Assembly: GCA_039962225.1 (NCBI GenBank)
Contig: JAMPKV010000003.1
Location: 124,001 to 188,000, forward strand
Direction: 5' to 3'
Origin: Microcoleus sp. AS-A8
GTDB lineage: Bacteria; Cyanobacteriota; Cyanobacteriia; Cyanobacteriales; Coleofasciculaceae
DNA length: 64,000 nucleotides
A program made the translations under genes and the position numbers. Below are positions 26,049 to 34,013 of the stretch, piece after piece (positions within the stretch are counted from its first letter, which is position 1; each line of letters opens with the position of its first letter). Below the pieces are notes generated by a model. It did no database searches and was not told the origin of the DNA. It worked only from the letters and a program-made list of their open reading frames with translations.

Positions 26049-26136
26049 CAGTAAAAGTAAATAAAAGCGCCTTTTCTGTAATTGCTTCTTCGGGCAACAT
26101 TTCAGATTTCGTGAATCACTACCCTCAAAAGTTGCT

Positions 26137-28821
26137 ATGAGAATTCTGAGAATCCAGACGTTACGCGGTCCCAACTATTGGAGTATTCGACGCCACAAAC
26201 TCATCGTCATGCGTCTCGATTTAGAGGAGCTGGCGGAAAAGCCCTCCAATCAAATTCCTGGCTTTTACGAGGGATTAGTTGCCGCACTCCCCAGTTTGGA
26301 AGAACATTTTTGTTCCCCCGGCGTTCGGGGGGGTTTCCTCAGTCGCGTCAGGCAAGGGACGATGATGGGTCACATCATCGAACATATTGCTCTAGAACTG
26401 CAACAATTGGCCGGCATGGCAGTAGGATTTGGTCGCACGCGGGAGACGGCAACACCAGGAGTTTACCAAGTAGTTATTGAATACCTGGATGAGCAAGCCG
26501 GTCGTTATGCCGCGAGAGCCGCCGTGCGGTTGTGCCAAAGTCTGGTTGAACTCGGCACTTACGCCCCAGGTGAATTAGAAGAAGACATAAAAGACCTGCG
26601 GGAGCTTTGTCGCGATGCCGCTTTAGGTCCGAGTACAGAAACCATCCTCAAGGAAGCGCAAGCCAGAGATATTCCCTGGATGCCGCTCTCGGCAAGAGCG
26701 ATGATTCAACTGGGCTTTGGCGTCCATCAGAAGCGACTCCAGGCCACGTTGAGCGACTATTCGGGAATTTTAGGGGTTGAACTAGCTTGTGATAAAGAAG
26801 GTACGAAACAAATTCTGCGAGATGCGGGTGTGCCTGTACCACAGGGTACAGTGATTAACTACCTGGATGAACTAGAAGGTGCGATCGAAGAGGTTGGCGG
26901 GTATCCGATTGTGATTAAGCCCTTAGATGGCAATCACGGACGCGGCATCACCATCGACATCAAAGCCTGGGAGGAGGCGGAAAAAGCCTATGATGTGGCG
27001 AGAGCAATCTCACGAGGGGTGATTGTTGAACGCTACTATCGTGGGAGCGACCACCGAGTTTTAGTCATCAATGGCAAAGTGGTGGCGGTGGCAGAGCGAG
27101 TCCCGGCTCATGTCGTTGGAAATGGCAAATCTACGGTTCAGGAACTGATTGAGGAAACCAATCGCGACCCCAATCGTGGAGAAGGGCACGACAATGTTCT
27201 CACGAAAATCACAGTAGACCGGAATAGTATGACTCTGTTGCAACGGCAGGGATATACGCTGGATACCGTTCTACCCGCAGGAGCAATTTGTTACCTACGA
27301 GCAACCGCTAACCTCAGCACAGGCGGCATTGCTGTAGACCGTACAGACGACATCCACCCAGAAAATATCTGGCTGGCGCAGCGGGTTTCCAAAATCATCG
27401 GTCTAGATATTATTGGACTGGATATTGTGACACCGGATATCACCAAGCCGCTACGGGACGTAGAGGGAGTGATTGTAGAAGTGAACGCGGCTCCTGGCTT
27501 CCGGATGCATGTCTGTCCGAGTGTTGGGTTGGCGCGAAATGTCGCGGCTCCCGTTTTGGATATGCTGTTCCCCAATGGCGGAACGGGTCGTATTCCCATC
27601 ATTGCGATCACAGGCACCAACGGCAAGACAACCACAACGCGATTGATTGCCCATATTTACCGACAAACTCGGCGGGTTGTCGGCTACACCACCACGGATG
27701 GGATTTACATTGATGACCATGTTGTGGAAAAAGGTGATACGACAGGCCCACAAAGCGCTCAAGTCATCTTGAAAGATCCCACGGTCGAGGTCGCCGTTTT
27801 AGAAACAGCACGAGGTGGAATTCTGCGTTCTGGCTTGGCGTTTGATAAATGTGATGTGGGCGTCGTATTAAATGTATCGGCTGACCATCTGGGCCTAGGA
27901 GATATCGACACCCTCGACCAGATGGCTAAGCTCAAGAGCGTTGTAGCCGAATCGGTGAGTGTCAATGGTTATGCTGTCCTCAACGCCGATGATCCCCTGG
28001 TTGCGGCAATGGCGGAGCGGGTAAAAGGACAAGTGGCCTATTTTGCCATGAATCCCAGCAATGAGTTAGTGCAAAATCACACCCGCAAAGGCGGTTTAGC
28101 TGCGGTGTATGAGAATGGTTATCTGTCGATTCTCAAAGGCGATTGGACACTACGAATTGAGCTGGCGGTGAATGCACCCGTGACAATGCACGGACGGGCA
28201 CCCTTCATGATTGCCAATGCGCTAGCGGCGAGTCTTGCGGCTTTTGCTCAGGGTGTTCCTATTGAGGCGATTCGGGCGGCGTTGACCACATTCCGGGCTT
28301 CTGTGAATCAGACGCCAGGACGGATGAATTTGTTTAATCTAGGTCGCTATCATGCTCTGGTGGATTATGCCCACAATGCAGCGAGTTATGAAGCGCTAGG
28401 AAGTTTTGTTCAGAATTGGCCGGGAGAGCGTATTGGAGTGATTGGCGGGCCAGGAGACCGTCGAGATGAAGACTTCATCGAACTGGGCAAGCTCTCTGCG
28501 AGAATCTTTGATCGAATTATCATCAAAGAAGATGATGATCTGCGGGGACGACCGAGTGGTCAGGCCGCGGAGCTAATCAGCAAGGGCATCATCCAAGAAA
28601 AGCCCGATTGTCAGTATGAAGTGCTCCTCAAGGAGACAGAGGCGATTAATACGGGGTTAGATCAAGCTGCCTCAGGGGGTTTGGTCGTGATTTTGCCCGA
28701 AACGGTGACGCGTGCAATAGCTCTAATTCAGGCACGTAATCCTCTGCCGGAGAATATTAATCAGCTACAAGCAACTGAGACCCAAGCGAATTTGAAGTCA
28801 TGGGTCGTTAATAAGGTATAG
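26137..28821 (+). CDS. cphA: Cyanophycin synthetase
   Basis: 894 residues, close to characterised cyanobacterial CphA1 (about 870-900). It builds the nitrogen reserve multi-L-arginyl-poly-L-aspartate. The N-terminal domain (1-160) begins MRILRIQTLRGPNYWSIRRH. The ATP-grasp domain (about 200-480, VIKPLDGNHGRGITIDIKAW) adds Asp, and the Mur-ligase-like domain (P-loop ITGTNGKTTTTR at about 491-502, then VDYAHNAASYEALGSF) adds Arg. Start ATG 26137 agrees with the family N-terminus. A strong terminator follows. Confidence 0.97.
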   Translation: MRILRIQTLRGPNYWSIRRHKLIVMRLDLEELAEKPSNQIPGFYEGLVAALPSLEEHFCSPGVRGGFLSRVRQGTMMGHIIEHIALELQQLAGMAVGFGRTRETATPGVYQVVIEYLDEQAGRYAARAAVRLCQSLVELGTYAPGELEEDIKDLRELCRDAALGPSTETILKEAQARDIPWMPLSARAMIQLGFGVHQKRLQATLSDYSGILGVELACDKEGTKQILRDAGVPVPQGTVINYLDELEGAIEEVGGYPIVIKPLDGNHGRGITIDIKAWEEAEKAYDVARAISRGVIVERYYRGSDHRVLVINGKVVAVAERVPAHVVGNGKSTVQELIEETNRDPNRGEGHDNVLTKITVDRNSMTLLQRQGYTLDTVLPAGAICYLRATANLSTGGIAVDRTDDIHPENIWLAQRVSKIIGLDIIGLDIVTPDITKPLRDVEGVIVEVNAAPGFRMHVCPSVGLARNVAAPVLDMLFPNGGTGRIPIIAITGTNGKTTTTRLIAHIYRQTRRVVGYTTTDGIYIDDHVVEKGDTTGPQSAQVILKDPTVEVAVLETARGGILRSGLAFDKCDVGVVLNVSADHLGLGDIDTLDQMAKLKSVVAESVSVNGYAVLNADDPLVAAMAERVKGQVAYFAMNPSNELVQNHTRKGGLAAVYENGYLSILKGDWTLRIELAVNAPVTMHGRAPFMIANALAASLAAFAQGVPIEAIRAALTTFRASVNQTPGRMNLFNLGRYHALVDYAHNAASYEALGSFVQNWPGERIGVIGGPGDRRDEDFIELGKLSARIFDRIIIKEDDDLRGRPSGQAAELISKGIIQEKPDCQYEVLLKETEAINTGLDQAASGGLVVILPETVTRAIALIQARNPLPENINQLQATETQANLKSWVVNKV

Positions 28822-28871
28822 CTGAATATCTTAGAGATTGTGATTGAGTAGTCTCTGGGCAAAATCTCATG

Positions 28872-28909
28872 AGGGCGTTAGTACGATGTGTGCTAACGCC
28901 CTTATTTTT
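28872..28909 (+). terminator. Intrinsic terminator of cphA
   Basis: 13-bp stem with one G-T pair (28872-28884 and 28890-28902, AGGGCGTTAGTAC), 5-nt loop, then TATTTTTA. It starts 51 bases after the cphA stop. Confidence 0.9.
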
Positions 28910-29152
28910 ATCGCACTTTCATTAAGCCACGATGATTTATCCCTCTTCTGTCACTCTCCGGTAATACGGTTGACTAAAAATTAGGGGTCTGGTAATAAAA
29001 ATCAATAATTCCTGGAATGTATTGATAAGTGAGCTATACCTAAAACGGTTCTTAGAAAAGCTGCTCTGGGATTTTTCCTACTAATAACTCGCTAACCAGC
29101 AACTAGCCCCTAAACAACTCTGTTGGACTCAGTTAACTCTACATCAGCTTAA
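28910..29152. other. Intergenic region between cphA terminator and convergent tatA
   Basis: No gene or convincing structure seen; modestly A+T-rich. Confidence 0.4.
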
Positions 29153-29329
29153 TTAAGAATTATTCGGGTCATTATCCTCTTGCTCAGAGGTTGGATTTTT
29201 CATCTCATCTTTGAAACCTCTGAGGGTTTTCCCTAAGGCGCTGCCCATTTCCGGAATCTTCTTCGGGCCGAAAATGACAATAGCTGCAAGTGCAATCAAC
29301 CCAACTTCTGGCCATCCCAAACCAAACAT
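29153..29329 (-). CDS. tatA: Sec-independent protein translocase TatA/TatE family
   Basis: 58 residues from ATG 29329 (TTG 29335 also in frame). It forms the pore of the twin-arginine pathway that moves folded proteins across thylakoid and plasma membranes. One N-terminal span (FGLGWPEVGLIALAAIVIFG) is followed by the FGPKKIPEMG hinge and an amphipathic helix with GSALGKTLRGFKDEM. The acidic tail ends DNDPNNS. It is divergent from pcyA, 113 bases apart. Confidence 0.93.
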   Translation of the reverse strand: MFGLGWPEVGLIALAAIVIFGPKKIPEMGSALGKTLRGFKDEMKNPTSEQEDNDPNNS

Positions 29330-29442
29330 ACCCAATCTCCGATAAACTCTCCTTAACTCACTATAGACAGGAGAGGGGTACCCAGAGCGCTATTCTTGAT
29401 CCAGCAATAGCCATTTCGCTTGGAATCCTCAATTTTTAATCA

Positions 29443-30192
29443 ATGTTAGAAGCCTCAAAACCTTCCCTACGAGAACAACAGCACCCCCTAATACGCCAAT
29501 TGGCAGACTGCATTGAGTCCAACTGGCAGCGCTACCTCGACCTCTCGCCCTACGAACTACCAGCCGAGATGGGATATGTAGAAGGACGCTTAGAGGGTGA
29601 AAAACTGATTATTGAAAATCGCTGCTATCAGACCCCCCAATTTCGCAAAATGCACCTAGAACTGGCAAAAGTCGGGAATATGCTCGATATTTTGCATTGT
29701 GTGATGTTTCCTCGTCCGGAATACGCGCTGCCGATGTTTGGCTGCGATTTAGTAGGGGGACGGGGACAAATTAGTGCAGCGATCGCCGATCTTTCTCCAG
29801 TCAACGCTGAGCGCATCTTACCTGACGTCTATCGCCACCCCTTACAAGCATTACCCACGCCTGAGTTTTCTCAACCGCGTGAACTTCCCCCATGGGGAGA
29901 GATTTTTTCAGAATTTTGCCTATTTATTCGACCAAGTAGCCCAGAGGAAGAAGCGCAGTTTCTGTCACGGGTGGATGATTTCCTGAGGATTCACTGTACT
30001 TGTGCGCGTCAAGCTTCACCTGTGCCTGTTGAACAACAATCGGAAATTCTTGAAGGTCAGCGCTACTATTGCATTCAGCAGCAACAGAATGACAAAACCC
30101 GTCGGGTACTGGAAAAAGCCTTTGGTTCTGATTGGGCAGAACATTACATGACATCGGTGCTGTTTGACCTACCGATACCCCAATCATCCTGA
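29443..30192 (+). CDS. pcyA: Phycocyanobilin:ferredoxin oxidoreductase
   Basis: 249 residues from ATG 29443. It reduces biliverdin IXalpha by four electrons to phycocyanobilin, the chromophore of phycobilisomes and cyanobacterial phytochromes. Conserved residues line up with characterised PcyA: His71 (KMHLELAK), His85 ([11 protein letters not shown]) and Asp102 ([11 protein letters not shown]), corresponding to His74, His88 and Asp105 of the Synechocystis enzyme. The C-terminal [11 protein letters not shown] is also typical. It is a soluble enzyme using reduced ferredoxin. The gene looks monocistronic. Confidence 0.96.
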   Translation: MLEASKPSLREQQHPLIRQLADCIESNWQRYLDLSPYELPAEMGYVEGRLEGEKLIIENRCYQTPQFRKMHLELAKVGNMLDILHCVMFPRPEYALPMFGCDLVGGRGQISAAIADLSPVNAERILPDVYRHPLQALPTPEFSQPRELPPWGEIFSEFCLFIRPSSPEEEAQFLSRVDDFLRIHCTCARQASPVPVEQQSEILEGQRYYCIQQQQNDKTRRVLEKAFGSDWAEHYMTSVLFDLPIPQSS

Positions 30193-30346
30193 ATACTGGC
30201 TCTAAAATGACACAAACAATCGGAGAGCCAGAGAGGAAAAAGCTTCTCAATGTTCTTCTTAAGACAGGAGACTAACCTTCCCTACTTCCATTTTCAGACT
30301 CACTTAAGCTCTAGCGCGTTGCCATGCGATCAAAATTGTGAGTGCG

Positions 30347-31135
30347 TTACTGAACACCTGCTCGCTTAGTTCTTAGCGTCACATTAACACCTTCACTTGA
30401 TTGCTCTAGCACTAACAAAGGAGTCGGCTTTGCTTTTTGATCCCAACGGATAAACACAATCCGTCCTTGAATCGTTGGTTGCCAGCTTTCGCGATCATCA
30501 TCAGGATTGAGAAACGTTTCAATACAATCAATAATCTGACTAATTGTAGCGGAGGTCGCTTGGGTGGGTAATTTCATTAAAATAATTTGTATTCGGAAAA
30601 GCACTCGCAGCGTTCGCTTCCCTCCGCTTTCGGTTTCGTACATCACGTCGAACATTTCATCCACTTGACGCCCTGTACCGGCAATGCCAATCACATTCTG
30701 CTCCTTCTGATTCGGTCGAAGAGCTACACTAATAATCTGTTTGACTTTTATTTTAATCTGATTAATAATGGCGAAATGGAAGACTTCTTCTTCCATTCGC
30801 ATTCTCAGGTAATCCAGATTGAATTCACGGGAGTGAATTAAATCCGGATTCTTTTCCATTTTTTGGATCGTATCGAGAGCCAACTTTATTTTTCTCTGTA
30901 GATCCTTAGTTTTATACTGCTCAAACTTGAGTTTCTTACCAGCCTCATCTAGTTTGAGCTTGCCATACACTGCTAAACCAATCAGTAATAACACAAGCCC
31001 AATGGAGACGAACATCCAGGGTTGCCCTGAGGAATGAGGCTCTGGAGCCGTTGTATTGGAGGCAGGGGATGTGGAATGCGGTTTAACAGGAGCTTGAAGC
31101 AAGGCAGGCGGCATGGAGATAGTAGAGGTGGACAT
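30347..31135 (-). CDS. Single-span membrane protein with coiled coil, unknown function
   Basis: 262 residues from ATG 31135 with AGGAG 5 bases upstream. A Pro/Ser/Thr-rich N-terminus (about 40 residues) precedes one membrane span (WMFVSIGLVLLLIGLAVYG), then a Lys-rich coiled coil (EAGKKLKFEQYKTKDLQRK). The C-terminal 150 residues look like a folded alpha/beta domain (VFHFAIINQIKIKVKQIISV, IVFIRWDQKAKPTPLLVLEQ). No known family is recognised. It lies 219 bases downstream of the M15 peptidase gene on the same strand, so a shared envelope role is possible. Confidence 0.8.
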   Translation of the reverse strand: MSTSTISMPPALLQAPVKPHSTSPASNTTAPEPHSSGQPWMFVSIGLVLLLIGLAVYGKLKLDEAGKKLKFEQYKTKDLQRKIKLALDTIQKMEKNPDLIHSREFNLDYLRMRMEEEVFHFAIINQIKIKVKQIISVALRPNQKEQNVIGIAGTGRQVDEMFDVMYETESGGKRTLRVLFRIQIILMKLPTQATSATISQIIDCIETFLNPDDDRESWQPTIQGRIVFIRWDQKAKPTPLLVLEQSSEGVNVTLRTKRAGVQ

Positions 31136-31360
31136 GATCACTCCTGGCTAGAACTTAGCGTCTGTTTTTAGGTTGAGAATGCACCCCCTGGATTGCATTC
31201 TACTAAGGCTTGAAGACAAGTTTGTAGTTAGGGGAGACATGAGAGGTTAGGCACTGACGCAACCGTCTCATAATTTTTGGTATTGTGCTACCCATTGCTA
31301 CGCAGGAAGGTATAGCAGATTCCCCTGACCTCCCTGATGCATACGCCCCTTAGTTTTAAC

Positions 31361-33097
31361 TTACTTTCGCCATCGGACTCGATAGCTTCTGGCATCAATG
31401 TGACAGAGATAGGGAAATTGGGTATAGCGACCTAAGCCACCCGGCCACCAGGGTTCCAGAAACCAGTAAAGTTGATTGCCGGTTAGACCTTCGCAGATAA
31501 AGTCGATCGCATCTCCAATGTGATGGCGGTGAGAAGTCTCACATCCTCGCGCACCATGCAGGTCGAGTGGGCGATACCAATTCATCACGATCAACGGTCG
31601 TCCCATGCGATCGCGTGCCCGTTGTGCTAGATGCGCCATGCGAATGATCGCCTCCACCGTTGCTTGATGGGGGGGCATCTGGGTACCGCCATGAGTGGCA
31701 TCAGCCCAGGTAAAGTGACCATCCGGGATGATTGGGGCGAATAGTTGAAGATTATCCGGTGTCCAATGGGTAGGGCGCTTGGGAATGACCACGGGTATTG
31801 GCCGGGGGGGTGCTTCTGGGGCGCTGGGGCGGACAGTTTCCAAGCGTTTTTGGTCTTCGAGTAAGGAATCAAGGGTTTGATTGCGAGTGGACAGACTGCG
31901 CCAGAGTTGGACTAAGCGGATTAAGGCTTCTCGTTGGTGATCGAGTTCTTGATAGTCTCCAGGTAAGCGACGTACAAAGCGCAGAAGTTCTCGATCCATC
32001 TGTGTTGCCAGGTTCAGCATTTCTGTCCGATTTGTAGTGCTGGCATTGAGTTGTTCAGCCTGAATCCCTAGAGTGGCTAGGGCGGTAGCGCGGGAATCAA
32101 GCTGACGCCAGATGCGAAACGCCTCTGTCAGCGCATGGCGTTGACTCCCTTGCCCTTGGTACAAATCGGGGACGCGCTGGACGAAAGCCATCAAGGCTGG
32201 ATCGATCAGACTAAGGTTTTGTTCGGGAGACGAGTTGGTTTTCAAAGACGCGATCGCCTCCTCCCGTGTTCTCATCTGACGCCACAACTGAGCCACACGA
32301 ATCAGCGCCTCTCGCTGCTGAGGATAACCGCCATAGTTTGCAGAAATTCCCTGCACGAATTGCTTGAGGGGAATATCCAGTTGAGACTCGTCCTCCATCG
32401 CTGAAGTAACCTCGCCATTCGGCACCAGCGAGGCAATTGTCGCTTCGCGAGTATCCAGCCCTCGCCAGATGCGTATCCCCGAAAGGATGGCATCCCGTTG
32501 ATGGGGCAATCCGATGTAATAGTCGGGAATGCCATCCACTAAAGAGATGAGGGCGCGATCAAGATAGGCGAGATTCCCGGATAGATTGGCTGTTTTACAG
32601 TCCGCTTCCAAGTCAGTCAGGTAAGCCTGTTTGAGCTGAGCCAAGTTACAAGGTTCTAAACGGGCGATGGTCGCTTTGCGTTCTCCGTTCGGCGCAGCTG
32701 TTCTCGAAGAGTAGGGGTTCTCGAAGAGTACCGCTGAAGGCATCGCAGATTCACTAGCGATCGAGGCATACCCACTCGCCACCTTTTGCAGAAATGGGTC
32801 GGTGTAGCGACCTTGTTCAGCCTCCCACAGGTCGGCTCCTTTCCAACCCTGATCCAGTAAACTCTCAGTCAGAGCACGGATCACATTTGCCGCATACTCA
32901 ACCTGTTCGGGAAAAGTATTAACCTGCGCCAGTGACACCCGATTGGCTGGAGAAATCCCTAATCCCGTTTCTTCATCCGCCAGAGACGGTGAAGAGTGGG
33001 CGGCATACAGGGCTGTCAAAATTGGCTTATGAATGCCTGTTCGTTCAGCTTCTATTAGATAGTAATAATTACGCTGGTCGGGTGAAAATGTTGCCAT
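31361..33097 (-). CDS. M15-like peptidase with four internal repeats
   Basis: 578 residues from ATG 33097. The C-terminal domain (about 455-578) resembles peptidase M15 (DUF882/M15_3): HFTWADATHGG, ETSHRHHIGDAIDFI with the zinc His and Asp, and LCHIDARSYRVRW with the last His. Such enzymes trim peptidoglycan peptides. Ahead of it are four repeats of about 45 residues near 178-224, 240-285, 299-343 and 368-412, each containing a QR-x-A-L-x4-x-x-WR core such as HQREALIRLVQLWR. The first 110 residues look like a separate small helical domain. No signal peptide is visible. Confidence 0.8.
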   Translation of the reverse strand: MATFSPDQRNYYYLIEAERTGIHKPILTALYAAHSSPSLADEETGLGISPANRVSLAQVNTFPEQVEYAANVIRALTESLLDQGWKGADLWEAEQGRYTDPFLQKVASGYASIASESAMPSAVLFENPYSSRTAAPNGERKATIARLEPCNLAQLKQAYLTDLEADCKTANLSGNLAYLDRALISLVDGIPDYYIGLPHQRDAILSGIRIWRGLDTREATIASLVPNGEVTSAMEDESQLDIPLKQFVQGISANYGGYPQQREALIRVAQLWRQMRTREEAIASLKTNSSPEQNLSLIDPALMAFVQRVPDLYQGQGSQRHALTEAFRIWRQLDSRATALATLGIQAEQLNASTTNRTEMLNLATQMDRELLRFVRRLPGDYQELDHQREALIRLVQLWRSLSTRNQTLDSLLEDQKRLETVRPSAPEAPPRPIPVVIPKRPTHWTPDNLQLFAPIIPDGHFTWADATHGGTQMPPHQATVEAIIRMAHLAQRARDRMGRPLIVMNWYRPLDLHGARGCETSHRHHIGDAIDFICEGLTGNQLYWFLEPWWPGGLGRYTQFPYLCHIDARSYRVRWRK

Positions 33098-33145
33098 GAC
33101 AAATTATAAAAATTCACGGAAAGGCACTCATTACACAATAATCCT

Positions 33146-33919
33146 ATGGTTTTGGTACCCCTTAAGCAGGCAATAACGAACAACGGCTGGAAACCGCCTC
33201 GCCTGATTGCCACCGATATGGATGGTACGTTAACGCACCAGGGCAAGTTCACGGCGAGTTTGCTGCAATCCTTGGAAGATTTGAACGCCGCCAATATTCC
33301 CGTATTAATTGTTACAGGTCGCTCCGCCGGATGGGTTAGTGGACTGGCGACTTATTTGCCCGTGGCAGGCGCTATTGCTGAAAATGGAGGTCTCTTCTAT
33401 CCGACACACAGTGGCGAATCCGTAGCCTTGACACCGATCTCTAACCGATTAGAGCATCGACAGCAGCTTGCTCAGGCTTATCAACGTCTAAAATCAGAAT
33501 TTACTCATATTCAAGAGTCGAGTGACAATCATTTTCGCCTAACGGACTGGACATTTGATAATTGCGACTTAAGCGTGAGTCAACTGGAACAAATGGACGC
33601 TTTATGCGCTTCACTGGGATGGGGTTTTACTTACAGTTCCGTACAATGCCATATTAAACCCGCATCTCAGGATAAGGCAGTGGGTTTGAGGCAAGTGCTA
33701 CGAGACTATTTCCCTGAGTACGCAACTGAGCAAGTTGTGACGGTTGGAGACAGTCCTAATGATGCGAGTCTGTTTAACCCTGAGTTATTTCCCTTCTCTG
33801 TTGGGGTGGCTAATGTTTTAGATTATGTGGATGAACTGATATATCAACCCACTTACATCACTACAGCTTCAGAAGGTGAAGGATTTTGTGAGTTGGTGCG
33901 GTATCTATGCCAACTATAG
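33146..33919 (+). CDS. HAD-superfamily (Cof-type) sugar phosphatase-like hydrolase
   Basis: 257 residues from ATG 33146. HAD motif I is IATDMDGTLT (nucleophile and acid Asp), motif II is LIVTGRS, motif III a Lys in HIKPASQDKAVGL and motif IV VTVGDSPNDASLF. The AGAIAENGGLFY segment and cap domain place it with Cof/MPGP-like phosphatases acting on sugar phosphates. The substrate is unknown. It is divergent from the M15 peptidase gene with only 48 bases between starts. Confidence 0.9.
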   Translation: MVLVPLKQAITNNGWKPPRLIATDMDGTLTHQGKFTASLLQSLEDLNAANIPVLIVTGRSAGWVSGLATYLPVAGAIAENGGLFYPTHSGESVALTPISNRLEHRQQLAQAYQRLKSEFTHIQESSDNHFRLTDWTFDNCDLSVSQLEQMDALCASLGWGFTYSSVQCHIKPASQDKAVGLRQVLRDYFPEYATEQVVTVGDSPNDASLFNPELFPFSVGVANVLDYVDELIYQPTYITTASEGEGFCELVRYLCQL

Positions 33920-34013
33920 GTAAATCTCTAGTGTTAAATCGCGCAGCACATACCTTACACTTTTCCCAAAGGCTCTAAGTCCGAAGATCTTATAACCTAC
34001 TTGTCCTGTTTAA

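Larger units (their letters stand above)
25192..26136. other. Palindrome-rich gap between cphB and cphA
   Basis: An unusually long gap for a pair that often forms an operon. It holds a GGGGAGA/TCTCCCC hairpin (25223-25246), a perfect 10-bp inverted repeat (25601-25623), CCGACC/GGTCGG (25790-25804) and two tandem hairpins (26003-26048). A 50-codon frame starting GTG near 25911 (MPVLAKPEAF...) and a 60-codon minus frame (25429-25611) are unconvincing. Confidence 0.5.
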
